Below are positions 1-13,400 of a DNA stretch of 64,000 bases, piece by piece. This stretch comes from Tanytarsus gracilentus (Eukaryota; Arthropoda; Insecta; Diptera; Chironomidae). The notes beneath the pieces were generated by a model that saw only the letters and a list, made by a program, of their open reading frames with translations, was not told where the DNA came from and did no database searches. The DNA is taken from assembly GCA_038502055.1 (NCBI GenBank), contig JAXRKN010000043.1, positions 4,154,001 through 4,218,000 of the forward strand, in the 5' to 3' direction. A program made the position numbers and the translations under genes. Numbering within the stretch: the stretch's first letter is position 1; every line of letters begins with the position of its first letter.

Positions 1-584
1 ACAACAAAATGAGAAATATGATTTTCAATTAAATGAGAAATATTTGCACTCTTGTTTGCTGCTACGAAACTTTATTGAACTGTGAAAAAGAGGAAAAATT
101 CAATTTGCAATCAAACATAGCAACAAAAATTTATATATAAAAAATAACAATCAGAGTGGGAGAAATACAGTCCAGCAGAGCTGATTTTGCCCTCTTGCAT
201 TTAATTCAATTAGCAACAAACTAAGCTTTAATTTGCTGCGAGCAAAAAACCTTATTAAAGCTCTTTTCTTCAATCAGCGCCATCAACTGTTGCCTTGGAT
301 GGCGTTGAAAAAATATCAAGAGATGATTAAGTTTTTCTAGAGATTTAAAAAATATAATTAAAGCTCTAAATTTTCATCCCAAATAATGGACCATCTGTCT
401 CGCTCACCCTATCAACAACATAAATTACAGCCATTTTAAGAATCTACGCAAAAAAACATTATGCTTCACTTAAAACCGGAATTTCAAGTTTTTATTATTT
501 CATCTGATGGTCCATCATTGACCAAGTGAATGAAACAAAATCTAATTTAGTTGAACCGCGTGCGTCACAGTAACAAGTTGTGAG
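1..584. other. Intergenic leader upstream of the M13-like gene
   Basis: AT-rich sequence with no coding signal that I can support. The last 30 bases contain a TCACAG initiator-like motif and then the ATG at 585. No convincing TATA box is seen. It probably holds the promoter and short 5' UTR of the next gene, and it may also be intronic sequence of gene A. Confidence 0.5.
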
Positions 585-3058
585 ATGAAATTTTTAATAT
601 TTTTAACCGTAATTGCCCTTCAATCTGTCTCATCACAACCCTCTCCATTTGGGTTTAAAGTTCAGCACATCGGTCACCAACGTTATGTTTCACCCGAAGA
701 AGAACAAAAACGAAATTGGTGTGAAAATTATTGGTGCACGAACGATGCATTTTATCTTTTCACGCAATCATCGCAATACGTTGATCAAGATCCGTGTGTG
801 GACTTTAAGAATTTTTCTGTCGGCAAAACATGGGAAATTGATGTTGTTAATTATCGAAGTCAAAGTAAAGGGTTTTATCAATTCTACTACGAAAAATTCA
901 AAGAGCGATTAAAAAAAATTCTCACAGAAAAAATTACCAGCAATGACAATCGAATTGTTCGTGTTATTAAAAATACCTTTCAAAAGTGCTTGAAAACTGA
1001 ACATCAATTTCGACATTTGCAAGGGCATCAGGACATAATAAAATATTTAAATTCATTTGGAGGATCGCCTTATTTGACGAGACACGTTTCATTCAATCCA
1101 AACCGTTTTGATGCATCGAAAGACTTTAAATTTGACATTTTTCCTGGAGAAATAGACAATTCATGGAATGGAGAAGATGTCGATATTTTGAAATATTTTG
1201 AGGACGATCCGATTCACGCTTTTCAAGTGTTTTTTAATTATGAATTTCTGCGATGTACGATTGCTGACTACGAAGGAGAATTTTTGTGTTTAGCTTTGAC
1301 CAACCATCTGTTTGATTGGACGGAGGAAAACAATCTTACTTGGATCTCCTACGAAGAATCTCTAATGGCACTCGAAGATTCTCATTTAATTGCGCCACAA
1401 TTTAAGAAAATTCTTAAGGAGCAAATTATTCACCCAGCTCTAAATAATCTGAGAGAATATCAACTTGAAAGAAAAAGAATTTACAATGAAAGTAATGAAA
1501 AGCATTTTGGACCACCATGCAGTAATTGTGAGAACCCGGAATGGGGTCGGAGAGGAGTCAACAATTTTCTAATTCCAATTAATAGACTTAATGAAGTCCT
1601 CAAACTTGACTGGATAAAAATAATTAATGGAGTTTTATTGGATGAATCTAAAGTTAATGACACCTCTAAATTTATCGTCATACAACAACTGGACTTATTT
1701 TTAGAATTAGCAACGAATTTAATGAACATGAAGAAAGAGTGAGTTGAACGCATTTTGAATCAAATGAAAGTTTGACAATCCTTTTAATCAATTCAAAAAT
1801 CTCAATCATTTTCTAGAGTTATTGCCGACACTTTTGTGCTCACCTATTTGCAGCGTGTAATTCATTCAGTTATTAAAAATTTCCATAACCGTCAGGCTGA
1901 AGTTGAGCATGGATATAAACATGCACAAGAACGTTGGCACTCATGCTTTAGACTCTTTCTATTCCACAGAGGTGCAATGAAGACAGCTTACCTCGCTTAC
2001 TACGAAAGTAAACGAGCACAATTAGATTCTTTGCATAAAGATTTCAATCGACCATCGAATGACAGTTTAGATGTGCTTGGTGAGGCTGAAAAATTTGTAA
2101 AAGAAGCTGTTGGCGTGGCAATTAAAAATGTCATCACAAGAAGTAATTTTCCAATCAGATCAAGCATAAAATTTTTAAGAAAATTGAAGAATTTGGAAAT
2201 TGTGATTGGTGTGACCAACAAAACGTTAAAAATTGACGAGCTTGAAATTTTCTACAAAGATTTGAAGCTGAATGGCACTGAGGGACTAATGGAGTCATTG
2301 AGACAAATGGAAATTTTCAGGCATCAACTTAAAAATGAGATAAAGAACAAATGGATTATAAAAATCAGGGACATGGCTGTAAACTCTGTTATCAAATATG
2401 ATCCATCAACTTCAAATATTCTTTGTTAGTTCTTAAATTTTTCTAAAACGCTGCAAAATAACTCAAATCTCTTACAGACATTCCGCCTGATCGTTTAATA
2501 TATCCTTTCTATCATCCACTTCGACCAAGATTTTTCAACATGGCAACTCTCTTCAAAAGTGCTATCAATGCAATTTCAGATGGACTCGACGAATACATGC
2601 GAGAGTATGAAGTGTTTAAATACATCCTTGCGCTAGATCCAAGTAAAAAAACTCATCATGCAAACAGCTTTTTATCAGGAATTGATTCTGCAATTGAAAT
2701 TTCTTATTTTCATTATAAAAAGTGGCTTGAAACCCACGAAGACTTGCAAATTGGTGCAAATTACTTGACAAATCTTCAACTTTTCTTGGTCGCAAATGCA
2801 GTAACCGCCTACTCAAAATACAATCCGTCAACACCAAAAAGTTTTGAGGGGCATGGAAGGTTAAGTAATGAATACTTACATGTGTTTTATAAAATTGGCA
2901 ATAGTGCTATATTTTATGATGCATTTAAATGTAATGTCACTACAGAAGAAAAGGAAAAATTGAAAGAGTTTAAAAATAAATTTGACGAATGGCATGGAAC
3001 AAATTGGAGAAAAATTATAGCCCCTCAGCCAAAATCGAACGATTTAGAGTTCGCTTGA
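585..3058 (+). CDS. Secreted M13 (neprilysin-fold) protein, catalytically inactive
   Basis: Three exons are inferred: 585-1738, 1817-2424 and 2478-3058. The GT-AG introns are 78 and 53 bp, and the splices keep frame for 780 residues, the usual size of an M13 metallopeptidase. The ATG at 585 starts a hydrophobic signal peptide (about residues 1-18). The N-terminal region has the M13-like pattern of paired Cys followed by DPCVDF (family: PCDDF). The C-terminal region has GRLSNEY..VFYK and DAFKC, resembling the M13 'GPLSN..EF..AFNC' end. Where the family has HExxH, about residues 618-622, this protein has N-A-I-S-D, and I see no ExxxD third ligand. It should therefore bind no catalytic zinc. Family knowledge: insects carry many secreted M13 relatives that lack the catalytic site. 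Role unknown; extracellular binding is inference. An ATTAAA polyadenylation-type signal follows at 3108-3113. Confidence 0.83.
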
Positions 3059-3107
3059 AAATTCTTAAAAATATTTTATAATGTTTGATTTAAAATTGGA
3101 AATGGTT

Positions 3108-3113
3108 ATTAAA
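3108..3113 (+). terminator. Putative polyadenylation signal ATTAAA
   Basis: An ATTAAA variant lies 50 bp after the stop codon of the M13-like gene. It is common by chance in AT-rich DNA. Confidence 0.35.
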
Positions 3114-6100
3114 ATTTAGTAAATAGTTGAGTAAAATTTATCTAACATAAAACTCGAAAGCGCTGATCGATTGCCCCGAGAATTGTGTCACTAAGCTGAT
3201 GGATTAATCTCATCATTGACAGCCTCATAAACTCAAGAAATTCTCAATGACATCTAATCATCCGATTGTCTTATCACTCATCACGTTTTCTTCCCACTTG
3301 ACATCAAACTAGTGAACATAAATCGAGTTGCGTAATAGAGCGGAGAAATTCTTTCATATCTAATTGAGAATACAACATGAAATCATTTGGCATGCGGAAA
3401 ATAATTTTGAATAGCAGACGAAAATATTTTCTTATTCTTAAATTCCTTCATGATGAGAAATTCTTTCGAAAAATATCAGGCAATGGTAATTTAACAACAA
3501 CAGAGGAAAAATTTAAATTTTGACATTTTATTTCTAAGGTTTTGGAATTTGTGTATGCAAAGAAATAAATAATTAAAGTCTTTCAGTTGTTTACACTTGA
3601 AAATTAATTTAAATATATTTAATAAGAAGAAGAATTTCTCTATTTTCTAGCTCAAGTGCTCTTGACCGAATTACTTCCTCCCATTTAGCATTGAATCAGG
3701 AGAAATTGACCTCGATTTAAGTTAAATTTATTCCAATATAAAAAATATTAATTTTTTATAACTCAAGGAGTCTCTCGAATGCTCATTGACATTGACAACG
3801 ATGATGACCCGAGTGAAAAATGTCAATAGACTGATAAGCATCGGAATCTCTTCCCTATTCTATAAATATAAACGAAAAATGACATTGAAGCATGAGATGA
3901 AAAGGTTTTTGTGTGTCCATCATTTTAAAGGAGGGTTGGGTGGATATTGAGTAGGAATGAGAAGGAGCAAGTGGAACGGAAGCATAAATAATGAAGAGAA
4001 ACATATTTTTTAAGTACTTGAAAATAGGATTTTATGCTTCGAAAAATCCATTTTTGTTAAGGTAACATCATAATGTGATTCGCAAGCGCCTTCAACTCTT
4101 GTCATTGTGTTGCTATGAATATGAATATGCTGTCATCATAGCCATGGTGATTTTTAGATATTTAATTTTATTTTTCTGGGAAAATAGGATTGAAAGGAAA
4201 AATATGTTTTTTTCAAGTGGATGAATGGTCGAAAGGAAAAAGAGGTGGGAAGAATTTGTTTAAGAAAAAATGCAAGGGGCAAAATACTCAGTTTTAATTA
4301 CAAAACTTCTCAAGACATTTTAATCGAGATCAATTTCTTCTTCTCGAATTCAAATTTCCTCTTTCTTTTATTGAAACATTTCAATTATGCAAGCATATTT
4401 CAAATTCGAACAAAAGCATCAATTAAAATAGCACTCTGAATTGAAAATGAAGAAGAAAAATATTTTCATTCAAAGCTTTCGGAAAAACGTTTTTCATGTA
4501 ACGATTTTTCGCTTCTATTGTTCTCACTCCAACTGTGCGAGATATTTTTTCTCTCTCTTAAACTTTTTTTTTATTCAGAATTGCTAGAGTCAAGTTTGAG
4601 TGTGTTGCCATGGACTAACTTTTTAACTTTTCAACTCTAATAGAGAGAAAGATGAACTGAGGGTTGAACAAAATAGGGATGGAAATAATTTAAATTAAAT
4701 ATTAAAAATATTCAAGAGTTTCTTCCCCCTTGCGAGGAATAAAAATTTCTAATTCCTTTCACAATCCACTGAAAGTTAAATTTTATGAAAAAACAGTGCT
4801 CATTTAACTTTATATTTCCTTCCTTAAAACGTTCTTATCCACTTGACTCACTCGAAGATAATAGAAAGCCTTCGCATACCACCAACAAATTTACGCCTCG
4901 TCAACTTCCATTAACTTAAATGATGTTTTTAGGATAGTCATGGAGTTTGGGGGGGGTTTATATATTGAGGAAGAAGAAAGTAGTTGATGGAGTTTAAATT
5001 GCTGAAATTAGTGTTTTGCCATGGCAAATAAATGTGAATAAAGCTTCCGTCTGTCTGTCTTCATCTAATGATTTTCCTAGCGCTCGAGTTCTCTCTGTCT
5101 TGTGCATATATTTGAGAAATATCATCTTGACTTGATTTAATTAAAAACTTTCCTGCAGTATGAGTGAACTCTCTTGTTTCGACTCTTTTGCTGTGTGTAG
5201 TTCTGCAAGTTTAATCACAACACAGAAGATGAAAATTGGATTTTCCCTCTCACTCTGTCTCTGTGTGACATTTATGTGACATTTTGATTTCAAAATTTTG
5301 ACTTATGAGGTTTTTGTGAAATATAAATTGTGATTTGTGACTTCACACGCACACATGGCATTTTTGAGGGAATCAGCAGTAATGATAAAAGTAGGAAAAA
5401 TTTACAAATAAATTTTTATCATCCTACAAAAACTTTCTAATCCGCCATCAGTTAAAAGAGTTTAAAAAAATTTCAGCAACGCCATAGAAACAAATCCATG
5501 CCTTATCTTTCATCAGAGGCTTGCTTAAAAAATTTCTCCACGCAACTGATTTTGTTTATTCTTAATTTGGCAAATCCTGTTTACTTCCTGACGATGCTCG
5601 CTTGTGAGAGAGAGAAAATAGAATTAATGAATAAAACATTTTCTTTAATGGAAATAAAAACATTTTTTGCCTCCTTTAATTCCTCTCGAAACACAACATT
5701 TTCTAATCGAAGAAAAGTTTGCGGAACTGTCTGTTATGAGTCAAATTTAGTCGTGAGGCTGTATGTATGTGCAGGCCGAGAGAGGGTTTATGGAAGTTCA
5801 GACAGATGTGAAAATAAGAAAAACAAATAAATTTCTGAGTGATGTGAAAGCACAAAATTTGAATATAAGCGAAACTCTATGTATGAAGCCCATAAGTAAT
5901 TGACTATGAGGATGAAGGATCTAAAGCGAAGAAGTGGATTTGAGTGGCACTTGTGAGAATTCTTGATGAGACCCGAAAAAAAATGTCGAGTGCGTCGCTT
6001 CTTCGTCTAAGGAAATGTTTTTCTTCGTGAATTATTTATTTCTCATTCTTGCGAAGATGAAAATTTCTTGACATAGGCACTGAACTTGCTGTCTGACATG

Positions 6101-7459
6101 CCCCAAGAGAGGAAAATTGTGTGCGACAGAAAAATCAATAGAAAATAATTGCAATTGAAATTTTTCCGTCCCACATTAGCACATCGTTCCAATTGCCCTA
6201 ATGTCCGCATCAAAAAAAAAGAGATTAATTAAACAAGCCTTCGTCCTAATTATTTATGGAACTTTTCCTTTCGATCGATTTTTTCCGCTCGCTTCCAGCA
6301 TCAATGGCAACAATAAAAAAAATTAATTCTCTTCTCTCTGAACAACATCATCGAGATTACTTTTCAACCTTTTTCTCAGCCAACCATAAATTTTAATCAC
6401 ATTTTTTTATCATCATATTTTCACTCAGTGCTAGATTCAATAAAAAGTTTGTTGTAGTTCTTTTTTTATGGGATTGCAAAGCGTTTAATTAAAAATTAAT
6501 TTCATCATACAGTCATGAAACTGTGTTGTAGTTTTTGCGGCTGACAAAATTTATTCTTTAATTAATGAGTAAAAATAATTTCAAAAATTCAACAATGAAA
6601 TTTTTCATAATTCCTTGACCTTCCACAGTTTACGATAATTTTTAATTTTGTCATATACTCCCCGCAATCCCTGCTGACAGATTTATTGCCGCATGTATGC
6701 TCAAAATCATATTTTCCTCTCATCGTCCTCTGGTTTTTAATTCATTTTCATTTATTCGGTGCAAGACCATCCCTTATATGGCTCCTACCACCCACATTAA
6801 TGCCTCATGCTGATTGAGTAAAAAAAGTTTCAAACTGCGTTTAATGTAATAATTATGGTTGAATACAAAAAAAATCGCCCATCTCTGTATCCGACCACGC
6901 GCACACATCCCATAAAATAGGAAATTTCAACCGTGAGGCATGTCCGAAAAGAGGAAAATTAAAAAATTGATAATCAACTCTCGAATTCACGATTTTTTTT
7001 AAATTTTGCCTTAACGCGGGGTTTTTCATTTCCGAAAAATTTGCGAGAGTGAAAAATCAAATTTTAAAAACCCTTAAATTGCGCATCATGATCATCATAT
7101 GTGGCAGTGCGAAATTCAACTGTGAATCTCGCATGTCTACTCAAGCGACAGGCTCGATGAAAGCAAAAAAGAGGTTGCGTAATTAAATCTAATTTGAAAT
7201 AATTCAATTGAACATAAATAACCAATTTTTGTGTCCGATGCGAGAATTTTGCAACCCTTTTCATCGACGCTCGGACTGTACGCAATTCATCGATTCATCA
7301 ATTTTCGGGTTTCCACGAATTTTAGTGACAAGCAGGTCCATTATTGGATTGATTTGAAATTTTGTGTGCTTGCGTGAGTTTGAATGAAAAAAATTAAATT
7401 TAACTTTAAACTTTAAAGCTTTAAAAAATATTAATAAACCTCTTTTTTTCACTTTTCAG
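3114..7459. other. Non-coding stretch; intergenic or large intron of gene A
   Basis: I searched it for the two N-terminal exons expected from paralog B (a W-x-G-x-WFQSG core and a CxxC..YEKH..LQYKE core) and found neither. The open frames here have no family resemblance or splice context. Because exon 7460-7570 starts in the middle of a codon, this stretch must at least include the 3' end of an intron of gene A. Confidence 0.5.
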
Positions 7460-10400
7460 CTGCCAAAGAGCTCCTCAACTATTATTGCGAGCAAATTCCT
7501 GGCGACGCGATGCTTCACAGCATGTTTAAAATTGATTCCGAGCCCGTCAAGTGTCCATCGCCATTAAAAGGTACGTGTAGCTTTTTTTAATTTGTTTGTT
7601 CGCACTTCTCTATCCATGGAATTATCCACGACTCTTTAAATATGCACCAACACCCCTCCACATCATCGGGAATGGTGCCAATAAAATGTCTGGCATTGGA
7701 GCGAACGATGAGAAAAAAATCAATCAATTTTCAATAAACACAGGAGAGTGAAATTTCATTGGAGGCACATTGATGGCATTTTAATTAAAAATTGAAATAT
7801 TTATCTCCATTCTCACATACACACACTTGATGTATGTCCTCTGTGTGGAACAAACAATGATAGCAAATCAAGTGAAAATCTTTGTGTGAATGAAAAGCAT
7901 TTATCACCATGGCAATTTCTCATTTTGTGAGAATTTCTTTTACAATTTGTCTTAATTGAAATTTCATTGATCTCGTAACAGGACAATTTGCGTTCACCTA
8001 CAATCGCGGAAATGGCGGCGAATGTAAGAATCCAGTTTCAAAGCTAAAGAGTTGCACCGAAGAGACTCGAATGCTACTCAATTTTCAAGCGTGTCCGGAT
8101 GTCGATGGAAGCGAAAGCACAGGTGAGCACTAAAATTTAATCAATATTCCTCCGAATGCCCTTCAGCAATGGAACACAAATTTTAATCAAATTCTTTGCT
8201 TTATTCTCTAATTTCCTCTCTCCGCTCGCTCATATATAGCCGAGGAATTGACATGTCTCGCTACATGGAAGGATGGAAATGCTCATTACATCGTCGGCAC
8301 TCTATCGCATAGTCGTGCAGTGTCGAATGAAGAGCGCTTCCGATGCTTTGTATATGAGAAAATTAATGCAAACTCCAAACACGGTGAGCAAATATGCAAT
8401 TGCCTTTTATATATTTAGGTCATCAACGTACGACGAGAGCTTCAGTGAAGTTTTAATTATGTATGATGGCACTCAATCATTTGCAAAAGTGACAAAATTA
8501 ACACACACAAGATTGTGACGGCTGTAATTAAATTTCTCTGTTAACAGCATTGAGGACTCGACTTAAAATTCAACGTATTTTTATGAATTTAAATTTTTTT
8601 ATCGTCAGCAATAAATCACCGCTTAATTTTTTGTTTACTATAACTATCAACGCCATGCCATGATCGTTTACATACTGCAAAAAAACCCGGTTTTGTATCT
8701 ATCAATTACCATAATTGGATGTTGAAAAATCTTCCATTCAACTCGCCATTGTAAATCGATTTTTCCTTTACTTTTTTGCACCCTCACAATTTGCATAAAT
8801 TTTATTAAATTTCCGTTTGAATTGCTTTAACTTTCCACACTACATTCAATTGTGTGTGCAGATGAAAAGGGGAGAGGACGAAATGTTTTTGTGATTGGAA
8901 GTGATCGCCTTTAAATGCAGAAGGCAAATGGACGATGTTTGAGAGTAAGTGGCACTCAATTATGATGACTATTCTCGATGCCATCTCATTCGAGTTGAGT
9001 GTTGAAAATTTCTAGTGTGGAAATTCAAATAAAATCACTCATAAATGTCAATAAAACAAATCGAAACTACCCTCTTAAAAATTTTACTCGCTCTCGTTAT
9101 GACATCCAATTCATGATTATGATTATGGTGCGGTAAAATTGTGAAAGGGATGAATTTTTTTGGTTCATCTAAAAATGGAAGAAAATATTTTTTAAATTAA
9201 ATTTTGAATTTTAACGGTTTTAAATTAAAATTTTCTAATTTTTTAAAAAAATTATTCCGCCCCTTGTCCACTCACAACTGTCATCAGATTATTTTGCAAA
9301 TGATTATCGAGTTCGTATGTGATCTGCGTAGATATTCAATTTTTAATGATTTGTTTCCCGCTTCACCCTTACTTCATGTGTGTAAAATTATATTTTCTAG
9401 CCGGCTCGAAAGATGTCGAGTATCGATTGGCACAATCGGGCGATGCCACTTGCAGTGGTTTAGAGAATTCCGAATTTGGATCACGCATCATGACTTTGAA
9501 ACGCTTCGGACAGTCGGAGCGATGTGATTTTCCCAAATGGTTTAAGGAGCCGAAGCATTGGCACTCACTCAATGGCGAATTGTCATACAATGTCCATCAG
9601 AAGTATGTATAGCTTGCAATCCCAATGACAAATGATGCTCACTCGAATGTCATGAGACTCTCTTGAATTATTTAAAACATTTTTCCAATTTTCTCCTCTC
9701 CCAACTATCAGGAACGATGGTACGATTCACATTACGAAAGAGAAGCCAACACAGCGCTTGGAATCGAGAGCAGTTTGTGAGCAAATCAACAAGCAGACAG
9801 CAAATGAAACAATAATGGTCGTTGAGCAGACGACTGGATGGTGAGTTTGACTGGGAAAATTATGTTTTGCAATGTCCATCTCCACCCTCTCCCACTAACT
9901 GAGTCATGTGCTGTTGCACACATATTATTTGTATCAATGAGGGCAATTTAATACACATGAGACATCTCGACACACACAAATATTTTTAGATATGTCCATT
10001 GATCCCGAAGATAAGATGAAAAATGTCTCAATATTGATTGCCATCTTACAGCGATTTTTCTTCTTATTCTTTAGGGAGGATAAAAAATTTAAAGAATTGT
10101 AACGAATTTTTTTGAATTCTACGAAAATTCATTGAAAAATTTTTTTCCAAGAACCACAAGAAAAAATATTTTTTTAACCTCATATGGCATCACAGTCAGT
10201 GGCTCTCAGTGTGTACATAATTCATGCATAAATGCATGACTGAAATGAAACGAGCACAAAACTACAATTTAGTTTTCATAAATGAAAAAATATCTTCATT
10301 CTCCTCTCTCATGTGCTCACTCCATGTTGCAACGTATAAATTGCCTTTAATATTTTCATGCTGCTGCTACTTCCATACATGAACGTCTAAAGAATTTTCT

Positions 10401-13400
10401 TCTTTCTTCGTAAGGAAGCTCCGAAATTGTATAATAAATAAAACAATGGAAGATTTTAGTGAAATTATAATAGAAGCGAGAGAGAGTGGGAGGGAAATCA
10501 GTTACAAGGCATTACGATGAGAAATATGCTGTGTATATGGCAGTTAACATGGCAGATGCGGATGCTTGAACATTCGCGAAAATGTAATAATAATTGTGTG
10601 TGGGAAATTTTCAGCCCCCACATGGAAATTTTTTCTTCATCCCCTTTACGCAAATATAAATGAATCTAATAATTGTGAATAATAATATGTACATCAGAGG
10701 CAAAGGGAGAGACGCTAAAATTTTTTAAAACATAATTTTCAATATTATCAAAAAATAAAAAATTCTTGTTACACAAAAAAATAATATTTTTAATAAAATA
10801 AAATTTTCCACTCCTTGCTAACCTCATTTCCCTCAACGAGTCATAATTTCGCTCATAAAGCTTTTGAATGCTCCTATTCGCTACTAAAAGAAAAACGTCA
10901 TCATCGTTATTACATTTTATTGTAATAAATTTTCCTTCCATCCCACCCTTAAAGCACACACACTCACATATATGTGTGTCACAAGAGACTAAAATTGATA
11001 ATTTATGCATCCCAAGAATCTGTTGGTGGTGGCGGCTGATATCCCTTTTTTCATTCTCACTCGATCCACTCGACATAACTCCAGATGAGAGAACTAAATT
11101 TATCAAAACCCAATGGCGGTTGTGTGTGAAAGTCAGAAGAAATCGAATTTATAATTTATAATTCACACCAAACTCACACACACAGAGTAAAAATTTGAAG
11201 AAACGTCGAGGGAGCGGATGTTGGCGGGTTGAAGGGTTGTAAACCATTGTCATGTTTGCAAAGATTGTGCGGCTTTGAATATGACATAGAAAATTTCTCT
11301 GAGGTCCTTGTTGCGGTTCTTACATTTCTTCCTTAAAGTTTTTCCTTTTTCCGCTCTTTTTAGTAAAAAAGCTTCTTTCCTCTCAATTTAGCTCTTCCTA
11401 TCCCTTTTTGCCTCATGAGCGTGTGTGTGTACATCTAGCGAGATAAATTCAAATAAATCTCTCTTTCCCCTTTTCCATCTTAGCTTGACCTTCAAGAAGA
11501 AATTTCTAGATTGCAAGGAAAGAAATTTTTAAATTTTTCAAATTCAAAATTCTTAAAAACGTTAAAATATTAACGGTTTGAGTTTTGTGATAAATTTCAT
11601 TCAATTCACCATTCCTTGCCTAATAGCTCTTCATATCAAGACATGCTTGCAAAGATCCCTTTTTTGCCCTCACATTATTTTACAACCGCCATGCCATTTA
11701 TACTAGCTCACTCTCTCACTGGCACTAGGAAGGAGCAAAGTCGTTTGTCGACTATAAAGCGAGTTGCTCTCTCCTAGTGTGTGTCGCATGAGCGAGAGAA
11801 AAATTATAAAAATTCCATCTTCTAAATGGAAACATAAAAATTTCATGTGATTTACATCTTAAGCTTTAATTTTATTACATTTTTTACTCCTTCCCTTCCC
11901 ATCGAAGTGTCTCAGAAATTTCATGTTTTCCTTTTTCATTTTCACAGTAATACCGGCTTCTTATGCTTGGTGATATATCGACGTGACACACATGTTGTCG
12001 AATTGCAAATAGGAAACTTAACGTCACGTTTGGAGGATGCTTGCGCGCCCGATCAATTTGATCCCACTCGCACACCTTACACAACTTTGCTCGGTGAGTT
12101 TTTTAATGAATTCATTTCGTCTTCCTCAATTCTTTTGAGAGATTCACGTTTTGAATATTTTTTTATAAATTAAAAACTTTTTCATTTTCTACCAACTCAG
12201 CAGCAGCAGCAACGGATTCAGTTGAGTGTCCCTTAACAGGTTCGTACATGCTAACTGGACCCTTGGGACCGCCATATATGATGTCACGCCACAAGCGAAA
12301 TGGAAGCAAGCAACATCATCACATTATTCATGAGAATGTAAACGCATTTAAAAATCAACACCATGACGTTTTGAGTTTTCGCAATGGCGATATGAATTTG
12401 CACAATGTGCATGATCGTTTTGGTACCCAGAGGCACCGTCGAGATTTGTCTAAGTGCCTTAGTGCACACAAGCAGAAGCGACGATTGTCCATTGGATGCT
12501 CGCGCGATGATATCGTTGAGGTTCATCCCCAATGCAGTGAAGCTGGCGATGAAGGTAAGGGAAATTAATCTGCAGTGTGACACTTGCGGGCACTATGGAG
12601 AATTTCAGATAAACTTTTCGTTCTATCCTTAAAAGACTCAAAGTCTTTCCTTCCTTTCATTTCACTTGAAAGTTCTGAAACTTTTCTTTTCCCGCTTTTA
12701 CGAAGAAATTAAGTGTTGAGCTTAAGTTTGGGATTACAATGTCATAGTTGTGGAAGTAATCCTTGGCATGAATTTTATATCTATTCAGGAAATATTTTTG
12801 AGGGAGAGACAAGAAAGATTAGAAGTGGCGTCGAGGAGAGTATGAAAGTTGTCATTTGGGCTTTTGAAATTCCTCGAGGGTGCTTGCGACATAAAATTGA
12901 GTTCAATGAACCTTCAAGTTAAATTAAAATTAAACTAATTTAATCTCATGGATTAAAAATAAATCTTGGATTAAAATAATCTTGATTAAAATTTAAATTT
13001 TAAATCTGATGACAATAAATTTAGTTTGTATAAATAATTTAAAAGTTTTAAATCTTTAAGAAATTTCCCATTAATTTTCCATCACTTATTGTAGCGTCTC
13101 ACAGCACCAAGCAATAAAATTAATGCTCCGTTCCACTTTCTATGTAGTAACACGATTAAATTTTCACCATTAAACTTTCAATTTTCCTTAACAATAAATT
13201 AGGAAAGGACTTAAGAAGATGGAAGATAGTTCAACGATCCATTAAGATTGTATGAAGCTTAATTGCATTTCGAAGCATGTTTTCGATCTTAAACGAGCGC
13301 CTGACATGCAACAATTATTGAACTTATGTACAGGGTACTTAATTCTCTCTCTCTCTCTCTCTCTAAATATTTTATTAAAGTGCACGAGAGCAGAAATAAT

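Noticed and set aside
12713..12922. Open frame with LQCHSCGSNPW, reminiscent of a Ly6 domain start
   Set aside because: No ATG, only one or two of the expected cysteines, and it lies in an intron of gene A without matching splice phase.
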